DNA of 37,466 nt, taken from NCBI RefSeq assembly GCF_000379185.1, contig NZ_KB900717.1:1-37466 (forward strand), read 5' to 3'. The stretch is from Capnocytophaga cynodegmi DSM 19736. Lineage in GTDB: Bacteria; Bacteroidota; Bacteroidia; Flavobacteriales; Flavobacteriaceae. Numbering within the stretch: the stretch's first letter is position 1; each line of letters opens with the position of its first letter. This document shows positions 1 to 8,216 of this stretch, piece after piece. The notes under the pieces are model-generated. The model saw only the letters and a list, made by a program, of their open reading frames with translations, was not told the DNA's origin and searched no databases. The translations under genes and the position numbers were made by a program.

Positions 1-180
1 GGACAAAATGAAAACATTTATTTTGACGAAGAATTATATAAAAATCGGTTTAAAATAGAGAGGAGTTTTGCGTGGCTTGATGGTTTTAAAAGATTGATTA
101 TAAGATATGAAACCCTAAACACAACTTGGATGGCTATGTTGTATATAGGGATTATACTAACATTTATTCGAAAAGTTTAA
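1..180 (+). CDS. IS5-family transposase, C-terminal fragment (cut by window start)
   Basis: Frame 1 is open from the first base to a TAA at 178-180 and gives the last 59 residues of a DDE transposase. The stretch IERSFAWLDGFKRLIIRYET, followed by W, hydrophobic residues and a terminal FIRKV, matches the C-terminal end typical of IS5-family transposases; the E of IER fits the final catalytic glutamate region. The start and left inverted repeat lie outside the window, so it cannot be judged whether the element is intact. No convincing right terminal repeat was found after the stop. It sits beside AT-rich polysaccharide genes, a common place for insertion sequences. Confidence 0.75.
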   Translation, partial: GQNENIYFDEELYKNRFKIERSFAWLDGFKRLIIRYETLNTTWMAMLYIGIILTFIRKV

Positions 181-511
181 ACAAGTTTATTATTAAGAAA
201 TGTAAAATCTTCTTTAGGTTAAATCAAAGTTTGAATAAATAAAAGAAGTTTTTATTTACGTTTTTAGTACTCAAACATAAAAATTTCATCATTCATAGAA
301 TAAGACACCTCATTCTATGAATGGTTCTATTTTCAAAATCAACATACTTTATTCTGAAAGAAACTACTAGAATCATAAAGAGTATTAGCTTAAAATTAAG
401 AGAATGTTTCAATCCATTTTATGCTTATATTTACAAATGACTTAATGCATGAAACTAAAATTTCACTTTTAACTTATACCCTTTAAGGGTAGTGCTAAGG
501 TAATTTTTCAC
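181..511. other. AT-rich intergenic region with one hairpin
   Basis: No coding potential was seen between the transposase fragment and the polysaccharide operon. It contains a perfect 11-bp inverted repeat, ATTCATAGAAT at 291-301 and ATTCTATGAAT at 312-322, with a 10-nt loop and no T-run, so it is not a typical terminator. No clear TTTG/TAnnTTTG promoter was found. The insertion sequence's right end probably lies here but could not be delimited. Confidence 0.4.
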
Positions 512-1645
512 ATGAAGTTTATATTGAACTTACGAAATATAACATTATTTTTAATCATAATATTCTCAGGGTTTTATTTAACAAAGATTTTACCCTTAAG
601 TCCAGTGTATATATTTTTCACTATAGGATTCTTGATCCTTTTCACTCACTTGTTTTTTAATAGTTCAACTATTCGGATAAGCAAATTTTCAATATATTAT
701 TTTCTCTACCTCTCGTACCTTATAGTCTCTCAAATTTTTCTTGAGCCAGACATAAGTTCTCTAATAAATGTTCTATTTTCTTTAAGTTACTTCTTGATAA
801 CTTTAAACGTAGCTATCTACACTAACGGTAATGTTTTAATAAAATATTCACGATACTTTATCTATTTCACTATATTACTATTGATTGTAGAGGCACTTTG
901 GCGTTTATCTCATCCTATTTTCGTTATAGAAGGATCAGGAAAAGATTATAGGGACATTGAGGGTATGCTTTTCTATGCATATAAATTTTCAAGTATAATG
1001 TTTATTGATTCAAATTTTGTTGGCACGTATGGATTGATAGCTTTTTTCTATTATTTCTTTCTGTTAAGGAAGAAATATGTAAGGAGTAAAAAGCCTCTAC
1101 TTATCATAGCAATCTTAATTGTGACTACTTTATCTAGAAGTGCTATCATTACGGTACCTATTACCATTTCATTCATTTATTTGCTGACTATCAAAGTAAG
1201 ACTTCATCACATTTTAACAGGAATGATTTTTTTTACCATGCTAATATTATTCATTGCTCCTCGATTAGCAAATGATTTAAGTTTTTTAAGTAAATTTGAA
1301 ATATTAGACCTAACATATAAATACTTGCAAGAATGCTCCTTGGGAGAATTCTTATTCGGCATCGGGTTTGGTAATACGGTTAAATATTTAGGTATAGGTG
1401 CACATAATTTATTTGTAACTCACTTAGTTGAATCGGGCTTGATTGGTCTTACATTTTTTTTAGCAATTAATCTCATATTAATAAGACCAACTCAAAAATA
1501 TAGTTTATATTTGACAATTCCTTTATTTATTAGTGGGATGTCATTGGTAGGACATGCCATTTCTTACTACTATGCCTGTTTAGCTTTAATATATGTATTA
1601 CAATTCAATGAAAGAAAAAATATCGGTCTTAATACCAACTTATAA
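512..1645 (+). CDS. O-antigen polymerase/ligase-like membrane protein (Wzy/WaaL type)
   Basis: A 377-residue, very hydrophobic protein with roughly ten predicted membrane spans. Two features fit the O-antigen polymerase/ligase superfamily: a TLSRSA motif at 206-211, and the large C-terminal loop motif GAHNLFVTHLVESGLIGL (about 296-313), which carries the conserved H-N and E-x-G. Such proteins polymerise undecaprenyl-linked repeat units or ligate glycans to lipid A core in the inner membrane. It opens an operon with three glycosyltransferases, and its last 38 bases overlap the next gene. Wzy cannot be separated from WaaL by sequence alone; the position inside a glycosyltransferase cluster favours a polymerase. 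Confidence 0.72.
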   Translation: MKFILNLRNITLFLIIIFSGFYLTKILPLSPVYIFFTIGFLILFTHLFFNSSTIRISKFSIYYFLYLSYLIVSQIFLEPDISSLINVLFSLSYFLITLNVAIYTNGNVLIKYSRYFIYFTILLLIVEALWRLSHPIFVIEGSGKDYRDIEGMLFYAYKFSSIMFIDSNFVGTYGLIAFFYYFFLLRKKYVRSKKPLLIIAILIVTTLSRSAIITVPITISFIYLLTIKVRLHHILTGMIFFTMLILFIAPRLANDLSFLSKFEILDLTYKYLQECSLGEFLFGIGFGNTVKYLGIGAHNLFVTHLVESGLIGLTFFLAINLILIRPTQKYSLYLTIPLFISGMSLVGHAISYYYACLALIYVLQFNERKNIGLNTNL

Positions 1646-2534
1646 TGTTGAAAAATTTGTAGAACAAGCTCTAAGAAGTGTAATGAACCAAACGTATTCC
1701 AATTTGGAAATAATTATTGTTGATGATTGTTCTACAGATAACACGTATGAAATTCTTACAAAAATAGCCGAAGAAGATGATCGTATAAAGCTATTAAGAA
1801 ATGAAACAAATTTAAAAATTGCTGAAACACTGAATTTAGCATTAAAACAATCCACCGGGAAATATATAGTTCGAATGGATGGGGATGATATTTCACATCC
1901 TGAACGAATAAACATCCTATATATTTTTTTGAAAAACAATCCTGATATTAAATTAGTTGGATCTAACTATTCTTTTATTGATGAAGAAAATAATAGTATA
2001 AAAAAAGAAGTTTTACAGCCTGAAACTTTTCAAACCATAAAGAAAGTAGCAATGTATAGTTCACCTGTTCTTCATATTTGGATGACTTATAGGGATATTT
2101 ATACAAAATATGGAAATTACAGAATGGCAGGTGTTGAAGACTATGATTTTATCTTAAGGCTTATTTCAAACAATGTCAAGCTTGCTAATATTCAAAAAAA
2201 TATTTATTCCGTTCGACTTCGAAATGGTAATACAATTTCTTCTATGGGGCTTTTACAACGAAAGGCTTTTAACTATACAAAAAAATTATATCGGGAAAGA
2301 ATACTTTCTAATTCAAATAAAGATAGCTATTCATTGAAAAACTATCAAAATGCCATAAAATCAACTCGTTTTGAAAACAAAATGTATCAAAAATCGGCCA
2401 TTATGTACAAAAAATTCATCCTTAGAAGTAAGAGAGAAGGAATTGTATATTTGCTTTTAGCTATTCTTTTCTCTCCTTACTATCAATTACAATATTTAAT
2501 AAATAGAGCTTTATATAAAATACATAACAAATGA
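1608..2534 (+). CDS. glycosyltransferase family 2
   Basis: About 308 residues from the start MKEKISVLIPTYN, with a GT-A fold N-terminus. The nucleotide-binding motif IIIVDDCSTDNT and the DxD-containing VRMDGDDISHPERI are clear, placing it in GT2 (inverting, NDP-sugar donor). I chose ATG 1608 over the in-frame ATG at 1593, because family members start two or three residues before the first beta strand (SVLIPTYN). The C-terminal 100 residues are basic and end in a hydrophobic stretch that may associate with the membrane. Its start lies inside the polymerase gene and its stop overlaps the next start by ATGA, suggesting translational coupling. Donor and acceptor are unknown. Confidence 0.85.
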   Translation: MKEKISVLIPTYNVEKFVEQALRSVMNQTYSNLEIIIVDDCSTDNTYEILTKIAEEDDRIKLLRNETNLKIAETLNLALKQSTGKYIVRMDGDDISHPERINILYIFLKNNPDIKLVGSNYSFIDEENNSIKKEVLQPETFQTIKKVAMYSSPVLHIWMTYRDIYTKYGNYRMAGVEDYDFILRLISNNVKLANIQKNIYSVRLRNGNTISSMGLLQRKAFNYTKKLYRERILSNSNKDSYSLKNYQNAIKSTRFENKMYQKSAIMYKKFILRSKREGIVYLLLAILFSPYYQLQYLINRALYKIHNK

Positions 2535-3595
2535 AAATAGCTTATATTTTACCTTCTATAGAAAATAGAGGTCCAATTGTTTTTACAAAATATCTAATAG
2601 ATGGATTGAAGGATAAAGTTGAGGAAATTATTGTTTTTTATTTTGAAAAAACTCCTAATCCAATTGATTTGGGAGTGGAAACCAGAAAAATCAATTTTTT
2701 CGAGAAGTTTGATTTTGATTATTTTGACATTATACACTCAACAATGTTAAAACCTGATTTATACTTATACTACCATCGTAAAAGTATGGAAAAAAAATCT
2801 GTTTCCTCTCTACATAACATGATAAAAGAGGACCTTAAATTTAATTATGGTTTTATTCGGAGGCATTTATACCAATTCATATGGAAAAAAATATTGTCTA
2901 GAAAAAATCTACCTCTAGTTGTTTCTTCTTTTGAGATGTTAAAATATTATGAAGATTTTCTACAGCGAAAATCTTTGATTACTATTATTCCTTACGGGAT
3001 AACAAAAAAACAGATAAAAGAAATAGGTTTGGAAGATAGAGACAAAATCACAAAATTAAAACAAAAATATACCCTTATAGGTAGTGTTGGATTGGTAATC
3101 AAACGAAAAGGATTCGAACAATTAGTATATTTTTTACAAAAAAATAAAAACTATGCTGTTGTTATAATAGGAGATGGCTCTGAAAAAGAAAGTTTACTAA
3201 ATCTTTCTGAATCGCTTAACGTCTCCGATAGGTTTATTATCTTAGGTTTCAAAAATGATTCATATAATTATTACAAATATTTTGATATATATACTTTAGT
3301 TTCTTATTCGGAAGGATTTGGTTTGGCTATGTTAGAAGCAATGGCTTACGGCCTTCCTATTGTTTGTACAGATTTGCCCATTTATAAAGGTTATTTTAAC
3401 AACACTCAAGTCGGACTATTTGAAAGCGGGAACATAGAGAGTTTATCAAAAGCTATTCACTTAGTTAGTGATCATAAAAGTGAATATAGTGATGCATCTA
3501 AAAAATTATTTGAAAATGAATTTTCTTCATCTGTGATGGGAGAAAAGCATTTTGAATTTTACAATAAATTAAAAAATGACAAAACTAACCGCTAG
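2531..3595 (+). CDS. glycosyltransferase family 4
   Basis: A 354-residue GT-B protein. The N-terminal half starts MKIAYILPSIENRGP, with the glycine region that closes over the acceptor. The C-terminal half has VIIGDGSEKESL and the signature SEGFGLAMLEAMAYGLPIV (about 260-280), containing the E-x7-E motif that binds the donor's nucleotide diphosphate. This places it in the retaining GT4 family, which commonly extends surface polysaccharides at the inner face of the membrane. It starts within the ATGA overlap with the preceding GT2 and overlaps the next gene by 20 bases. The sugar is not predictable. Base composition is very AT-rich, like the rest of the operon. Confidence 0.85.
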   Translation: MKIAYILPSIENRGPIVFTKYLIDGLKDKVEEIIVFYFEKTPNPIDLGVETRKINFFEKFDFDYFDIIHSTMLKPDLYLYYHRKSMEKKSVSSLHNMIKEDLKFNYGFIRRHLYQFIWKKILSRKNLPLVVSSFEMLKYYEDFLQRKSLITIIPYGITKKQIKEIGLEDRDKITKLKQKYTLIGSVGLVIKRKGFEQLVYFLQKNKNYAVVIIGDGSEKESLLNLSESLNVSDRFIILGFKNDSYNYYKYFDIYTLVSYSEGFGLAMLEAMAYGLPIVCTDLPIYKGYFNNTQVGLFESGNIESLSKAIHLVSDHKSEYSDASKKLFENEFSSSVMGEKHFEFYNKLKNDKTNR

Positions 3596-4406
3596 TATTG
3601 TTCTTTATAAAACAAAAGAATCCGATTTAAAAAGAGTAATTGATAGTTTTTTCAACACCAATAATATTGATTTACATCTTTTTCTAGTAGATAACTCTCC
3701 TACAGATGAACTAAGGAGAATCCATAAAGAGTTCTACGCTGATAAACCGATTTCATATATTTTCAATAATGAGAATTTAGGTTATGGTGCTGCTCATAAT
3801 ATAGCAATCAGAAAAGCAATGAAAATAGACAGTACATACCACATTATATTAAATCCTGACATATATTTTGAAGAAAACACTATCGAAAAACTTACTGAAT
3901 ATATGGAGAGCAATCCAAATGTAGGCAATACAATGCCTAAAATCATTTATCCTGATGGTAAGTTACAATATTTATGCAAATTGCTCCCATCTCCTATAGA
4001 CCTGATTTTCAGACGATTCATTCCTTTAAAAAAATGGAAAAATAAAATCAATGAAAAATATGAACTACACAATTTTAGCTATGACAGAGTAATGAATATT
4101 CCGAATTTATCAGGATGTTTTATGTTTTTACGAGTTGATATTTTGAAAAAAGTAGGCTTGTTTGATGAAAATATTTTCATGTACTTGGAAGATATTGACC
4201 TAAATCGTAGGATACATCAAAAATATCAAACTTCTTTCTATCCCTCTGCAATAGTCGTTCACGAACATCAAAAAGAATCATACAAAAACAAAAAGCTACT
4301 AAAAGCTCATATAAAATCTGCTATGTATTACTTTAATAAGTATGGCTGGTTTTTTGATAAGGAACGAAAAAAAATGAATAGAAAAGTTTTAGATTCTCTC
4401 AACTAA
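3576..4406 (+). CDS. glycosyltransferase family 2, rhamnosyltransferase-like (WbbL type)
   Basis: A 276-residue GT2 of the rhamnosyltransferase-like branch. It has LVDNSPTDEL near residue 35, NENLGYGAAHNIAI, the donor-metal motif ILNPDIYF, then GCFMFLRVDIL and YLEDIDLNRRI, which match WbbL-type enzymes that transfer L-rhamnose from dTDP-rhamnose. The family assignment is solid. The substrate is inferred, and is supported by the dTDP-rhamnose genes directly downstream. It overlaps the previous gene by 20 bases and ends the AT-rich operon; the next gene begins after a 68-base gap containing a probable promoter. Confidence 0.82.
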   Translation: MTKLTASIVLYKTKESDLKRVIDSFFNTNNIDLHLFLVDNSPTDELRRIHKEFYADKPISYIFNNENLGYGAAHNIAIRKAMKIDSTYHIILNPDIYFEENTIEKLTEYMESNPNVGNTMPKIIYPDGKLQYLCKLLPSPIDLIFRRFIPLKKWKNKINEKYELHNFSYDRVMNIPNLSGCFMFLRVDILKKVGLFDENIFMYLEDIDLNRRIHQKYQTSFYPSAIVVHEHQKESYKNKKLLKAHIKSAMYYFNKYGWFFDKERKKMNRKVLDSLN

Positions 4407-4418
4407 ATCATACATTTG
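4387..4418 (+). promoter_or_regulatory. probable promoter for the rhaM-rfb operon
   Basis: TACATTTG at 4411-4418 matches the Bacteroidota -7 consensus TAnnTTTG. TTTT at 4387-4390, 20 bases upstream, is one base off the -33 consensus TTTG. It overlaps the end of the upstream glycosyltransferase gene and would give a leader of about 50 bases before the ATG at 4475. No terminator precedes it, so read-through from the polysaccharide operon is possible. Confidence 0.45.
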
Positions 4419-4474
4419 GCTACCCTAAATATCATTCTTAGCTACTTTTAAGAATTTTAAACCAATAAAATAAT

Positions 4475-4798
4475 ATGAAACGCTTCGGACAAGTTATCAA
4501 AATAAAACCTGAAAAATTAGCCTATTATCGGGAGTTACACGCCAATCCGTGGCAATCCGTTTTGGATAAAATCCACGAATGTAACATTCGCAATTATTCC
4601 ATTTTTTTACTCAATGATAAGCTTCTTTTCGCTTATTTTGAATATATTGGAAACAATTTTGAAGAAGATATGCAAAAAATGGCTGCCGACTCCGAAACGC
4701 GACGTTGGTGGGCAGAGACCGATCCTTGCCAACAACCCTTGGAACTCAAAGAAGGCGAATGGTGGCACACAATGGAAGAAATTTTTCACACAAAATAA
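4475..4798 (+). CDS. rhaM: L-rhamnose mutarotase
   Basis: A 107-residue protein matching the L-rhamnose mutarotase family in length and motifs. Y18 and H22 in the YYRELH segment and the paired tryptophans W78-W79 correspond to the sugar-binding and catalytic residues of E. coli RhaM. The enzyme interconverts the alpha and beta anomers of free L-rhamnose in the cytoplasm. It lies 10 bases upstream of rfbA, so the two are almost certainly co-transcribed. The context is odd, because the rfb route builds rhamnose on dTDP and needs no free sugar; a salvage role or a related substrate is possible. Its base composition resembles the rfb genes rather than the AT-rich operon to its left. Confidence 0.83.
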   Translation: MKRFGQVIKIKPEKLAYYRELHANPWQSVLDKIHECNIRNYSIFLLNDKLLFAYFEYIGNNFEEDMQKMAADSETRRWWAETDPCQQPLELKEGEWWHTMEEIFHTK

Positions 4799-4808
4799 GT
4801 AAAATACT

Positions 4809-5681
4809 ATGAAAGGAATTATTCTAGCAGGAGGCTCAGGAACAAGGCTTTACCCTATTACAAAAGGTATTTCAAAGCAGTTACTACCTATATATGACAA
4901 ACCGATGGTTTACTATCCACTTTCGGTGCTGATGTTGGCAGGTATTCGTGAAGTTTTGGTGATTTCGACCCCGCAAGACTTGCCTGGTTTTCAGCGACTT
5001 TTAGGTGATGGCAGCGACTACGGAATTTCAATTAGTTATGCCGAGCAACCCTCACCCGACGGACTGGCACAAGCCTTCATCATCGGAGAGCAATTCATTG
5101 GAAATAATGATGTTTGCCTCGTATTGGGCGATAATATTTTCTACGGACAAAGTTTCACCAAAATGCTTCTGCAATCCGTTGAAACCGCTGAAAAAGAGCG
5201 TAAAGCAACCGTTTTCGGTTACTACGTCAAAGACCCTGAACGTTACGGAGTTGCCGAATTTGATGCAGAAGGAAACGTACTTTCCATCGAAGAGAAACCC
5301 GAAAAACCAAAATCGCATTATGCTGTAGTGGGGCTGTATTTCTATCCGAATAAAGTTGTAAATGTGGCCAAAAACATAAAACCTTCGGCACGTGGAGAAT
5401 TGGAAATCACCACAGTAAACCAACAGTTTTTGAAAGACAACGAACTGAAAGTCCAACTATTAGGACGAGGTTTTGCGTGGCTTGACACAGGCACACACGA
5501 TTCACTTTCAGAGGCTTCCAACTTCGTAGAAACTATTGAGAAAAGACAAGGACTTAAAATATCGTGTTTGGAAGAAATTGCCTACAAAAAAGGCTGGATT
5601 TCTGCCGAAAAAATCCGAGAGTTAGCCCAACCAATGCTAAAAAATCAATACGGGCAATATTTGTTAGAGTTGATTAAATAG
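4809..5681 (+). CDS. rfbA: glucose-1-phosphate thymidylyltransferase
   Basis: RmlA/RfbA makes dTDP-glucose from glucose 1-phosphate and dTTP, the first step to dTDP-L-rhamnose. The 290 residues are the normal length. The N-terminus carries the nucleotidyltransferase signature ([19 protein letters not shown], residues 6-24), followed by [13 protein letters not shown] and the metal-binding VLGDNIFYG region (about residues 105-113). It is the second gene of the inferred operon, 10 bases after rhaM. A 74-base gap and a small unknown gene separate it from rfbC. In this pathway the enzyme is usually feedback-inhibited by dTDP-rhamnose. Confidence 0.96.
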   Translation: MKGIILAGGSGTRLYPITKGISKQLLPIYDKPMVYYPLSVLMLAGIREVLVISTPQDLPGFQRLLGDGSDYGISISYAEQPSPDGLAQAFIIGEQFIGNNDVCLVLGDNIFYGQSFTKMLLQSVETAEKERKATVFGYYVKDPERYGVAEFDAEGNVLSIEEKPEKPKSHYAVVGLYFYPNKVVNVAKNIKPSARGELEITTVNQQFLKDNELKVQLLGRGFAWLDTGTHDSLSEASNFVETIEKRQGLKISCLEEIAYKKGWISAEKIRELAQPMLKNQYGQYLLELIK

Positions 5682-5755
5682 CTTTTCAATTTTCTATTTA
5701 CAAAAAATGGATTAACTTTCAAATAGGAAACCATTTCACACAAATAAAACAAAAA

Positions 5756-6094
5756 ATGAAGATAATAAGTACAGAATTCAGAGACCAAGAGGCAATTTCT
5801 TGGGAAGATTTGGAGGATTTTCTAAATAAAAGCATTTATGAGGAAGGTTTTGTTGTTTTGAGTGATGACAAACAACCGAATTATATCCAAATGGCTGAAA
5901 TGGAAACAGAAAAGGGTTGGAAATGGAGTGTAGAGGTTCGTTTATATCAATCAGATGTGATTTTTCAGCATTTCAGACGATTTTTCAATAGTCCTGAAGA
6001 AGCTATCCCTGTTTTCAAAGTTATCTATTATGATGAAAACTTCGACTATGACGAACCAAATTGGAAAGATGTAACCAACGAGTTCGTAGAATAG
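5756..6094 (+). CDS. hypothetical acidic protein between rfbA and rfbC
   Basis: A 112-residue protein I do not recognise. It is strongly acidic, has no signal peptide or membrane span, and is rich in aromatic residues (WEDLEDFL, GWKWSVEVRLYQ, FQHFRRFF). A small, acidic, orphan soluble protein resembles immunity proteins of polymorphic toxins in general character, but no specific family is seen. The start ATG 5756 follows an A-rich stretch typical of Bacteroidota leaders; TAACTTTC about 40 bases upstream is a weak -7 candidate. It interrupts the rfb cluster and looks like an accessory insertion. Coding is supported by an uninterrupted frame in the operon direction. Confidence 0.65.
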   Translation: MKIISTEFRDQEAISWEDLEDFLNKSIYEEGFVVLSDDKQPNYIQMAEMETEKGWKWSVEVRLYQSDVIFQHFRRFFNSPEEAIPVFKVIYYDENFDYDEPNWKDVTNEFVE

Positions 6095-6174
6095 CAATCC
6101 AAAAGATATATTTGGGAGAAAAATAAATTCAACATCAATTACAAACAGAAACATACCTGAAAAGCAACAGCACT

Positions 6175-6747
6175 ATGAACATAATCCAAACAGAAATAAA
6201 AGACGTTATCATCATTGAACCTAAAATTTTCGGCGATGAGCGCGGATACTTTTTTGAGTCGTTTTCACAAGAAAAGTTCGTAGAACAAGTTTGTAAAACA
6301 ACTTTCGTACAGGATAACGAGTCAAAATCGCGTTACGGTGTGGTAAGGGGATTGCATTTCCAGAAACCTCCGTTTTCGCAGTCGAAATTGGTACGCGTAG
6401 TAGTAGGAAAGGTTTTGGACGTTGCAGTCGATATCCGCAAAGGTTCGCCTACTTTTGGCAAACACGTAGCCGTTGAGCTTTCTGCCGAAAACAAGGGACA
6501 ATTGTTCGTTCCTAGAGGTTTTGCTCACGGATTTGCCGTGCTGAGCGAGGAAGTCATTTTTCAATATAAGTGCGACAATTACTACAATCCCGAAGAAGAA
6601 GGAAGCGTTTTGTGGAACGACCCTGCGTTGCAAATCGATTGGAAAATCCCTCATCAAAATATTATTCTTTCGCAAAAAGACAAAGAAAGCCCCTTGCTGA
6701 AAGATGCTTTTCACTTCGATTATGACACAATCCTGTATAAAAATTAA
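6175..6747 (+). CDS. rfbC: dTDP-4-dehydrorhamnose 3,5-epimerase
   Basis: RmlC/RfbC epimerises dTDP-4-dehydro-6-deoxyglucose at C3 and C5, the third step to dTDP-L-rhamnose. At 190 residues it has the normal length of the cupin family. Typical segments are IFGDERGYFFESF near the N-terminus, VVRGLHFQKPP with the catalytic histidine (about residue 62), VVGKVLDVAVDIRKGSPTFG, and FVPRGFAHGFAVLSEE. GC content is about 48% in the middle of the gene, well above the gene that follows. A 40-base gap separates it from the outer-membrane-type gene downstream. Confidence 0.96.
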   Translation: MNIIQTEIKDVIIIEPKIFGDERGYFFESFSQEKFVEQVCKTTFVQDNESKSRYGVVRGLHFQKPPFSQSKLVRVVVGKVLDVAVDIRKGSPTFGKHVAVELSAENKGQLFVPRGFAHGFAVLSEEVIFQYKCDNYYNPEEEGSVLWNDPALQIDWKIPHQNIILSQKDKESPLLKDAFHFDYDTILYKN

Positions 6748-6787
6748 TTCATTTATTCAGAAAATCATCAAAATATATTTTTTTATC

Positions 6788-7348
6788 ATGAAAAATTATT
6801 TGCTACTATCCGTTTTATTTTTAATGATTTCAAATGCAATCAATGCACAATTTGTTAAACAAATATCGATTACTCCTAAAATAGGTTATGGAATGAGTTA
6901 TCCTCAAAAAAGTACCAATAAGATAATTTCCCAAGGATTTATTACAGAAGGTGAACTAATCTTGAAAATAACTTCTTGGGTAGATATCAAACCTTATATA
7001 GGAGCAGTATTTACAGATTCAAGATGGAAGGACATCTACAATAAAGCGATTAACGAAAAGGTATCTACAAATGCATTATTATTAGGTGCAAAAGCACGAC
7101 TTCGTATTCCGATTCCTTGGGTATCACCTTTTATTGAAATTGGGATAGGAACTTCAGTGGGCAAATTCGAAACAATCACCCACTACGAAAATATTAGTAA
7201 AAAAGGTATTATTCAGCATTTTCCTTTTGCTTTAGGATTGGAATTAGGTAAAAATAATAAAGTTGACCTTGTCTTTTCATATTATTCTCAATGGTCTGTA
7301 AGTCAAACTACTGGAGGATTTATGGCTGGAATAAATATTCCTTTATAA
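6788..7348 (+). CDS. outer-membrane beta-barrel-like protein with signal peptide
   Basis: A 186-residue protein from ATG 6788, chosen because a clean signal peptide follows (MKNYLLLSVLFLMISNAINA, probable cleavage before QFVK). An upstream in-frame ATG at 6704 would bury this signal and overlap rfbC. The mature part alternates hydrophobic and polar residues and has repeated strand-like segments (ISITPKIGYGMSY, WVDIKPYIGAVF, LLLGAKARLRI, VSPFIEIGIGTSVG, FALGLELG, DLVFSYYSQWSV), ending in a hydrophobic strand. This suggests a small eight-stranded beta-barrel of the general OmpW/OmpX kind. Function is unknown. Its low GC (about 30% in a sampled stretch) contrasts with rfbC and rfbD on either side. 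Confidence 0.7.
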   Translation: MKNYLLLSVLFLMISNAINAQFVKQISITPKIGYGMSYPQKSTNKIISQGFITEGELILKITSWVDIKPYIGAVFTDSRWKDIYNKAINEKVSTNALLLGAKARLRIPIPWVSPFIEIGIGTSVGKFETITHYENISKKGIIQHFPFALGLELGKNNKVDLVFSYYSQWSVSQTTGGFMAGINIPL

Positions 7349-7373
7349 TGCAATATTTTTTGGCAAATACACA

Positions 7374-8216
7374 ATGAAAAACATATTAATTACAGGAGCT
7401 AACGGACAATTAGGCTCTGAGATTCAGAATATTCAAGGAAAAACCAAAAATTACTTCTTTACAGATGCTTCGGACTTGGACATTACCGACCGACAGGCAA
7501 TTTCGGATTTCGTAAAGAAAAATAACATTCAGATTGTGGTTAATTGTGCCGCATATACTAACGTGGATAAAGCCGAAGACGACATACAAACCGCCAACCT
7601 GATAAATAACATCGCAGTAGGGTATTTGGCAGAAGTCTGCAAGGAAAACAACGCTTCTCTTATTCATATATCAACGGATTATGTTTTTGGAGGCACTAAA
7701 AACACACCTTACTCCGAAACAGACCCTACGGAACCGCTGGGAATTTACGGACGAACGAAATTAGAGGGCGAAAAAGCCATTCAGAATGCGGATATTGATT
7801 ATCTTATCATCAGAACCTCGTGGTTGTACTCGCTTTCCTTTGGGCATAACTTCGTCAAAACCATTCAACGATTGAGTTCTGAACGCAATGAACTCAAAGT
7901 AGTTTTCGACCAAGTTGGGACGCCCACAAATGCTCGTGACTTAGCTGCATTTATCGTCCATATCATTGAGAAAAATTTGTACAAAAAACGCGAGGTGTAT
8001 CATTTCTCAAATGAAGGCGTATGCTCGTGGTTCGACTTCGCTACCGAAATCGTTCGTATGTCAGGGAATGATTGTCTGATTAAACCCTGCTTGTCGAGCG
8101 AATTCCCAAGTAAGGTAAAACGTCCAAGTTATTCGGTTTTGGACAAATCAAAGCTAAAAAACGATTTTAATTATACAATTTCACATTGGAAAGAGGCTTT
8201 GAAAGAGATAAAGTAA
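7374..8216 (+). CDS. rfbD: dTDP-4-dehydrorhamnose reductase
   Basis: RmlD/RfbD carries out the last step of dTDP-L-rhamnose synthesis, an NAD(P)H-dependent reduction at C4. It is 280 residues, the usual length. It has the Rossmann motif ITGANGQLGSEI (residues 6-17), VVNCAAYTNVDKAE, STDYVFGG, and the catalytic YGRTKLEGE (Y..K) of extended short-chain dehydrogenases. It starts 25 bases after the beta-barrel gene. Its stop codon abuts an imperfect inverted-repeat arm that flanks the next small gene. Confidence 0.95.
   Translation: MKNILITGANGQLGSEIQNIQGKTKNYFFTDASDLDITDRQAISDFVKKNNIQIVVNCAAYTNVDKAEDDIQTANLINNIAVGYLAEVCKENNASLIHISTDYVFGGTKNTPYSETDPTEPLGIYGRTKLEGEKAIQNADIDYLIIRTSWLYSLSFGHNFVKTIQRLSSERNELKVVFDQVGTPTNARDLAAFIVHIIEKNLYKKREVYHFSNEGVCSWFDFATEIVRMSGNDCLIKPCLSSEFPSKVKRPSYSVLDKSKLKNDFNYTISHWKEALKEIK

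Noticed and set aside
1593-1607. Earlier in-frame ATG for the first GT2 glycosyltransferase
   Set aside because: It would add MYYNS before the normal family opening and lengthen the overlap with the polymerase gene; ATG 1608 fits better.
65-5490. Shared 16-base string GTTTTGCGTGGCTTGA in the transposase end and in rfbA
   Set aside because: Both encode the same short peptide FAWLD; the surrounding sequence is unrelated, so it is a coincidence and not a duplication.
6704-6787. Longer N-terminus for the beta-barrel-like protein
   Set aside because: It would overlap rfbC and place 28 residues before an obvious signal peptide; ATG 6788 is preferred.
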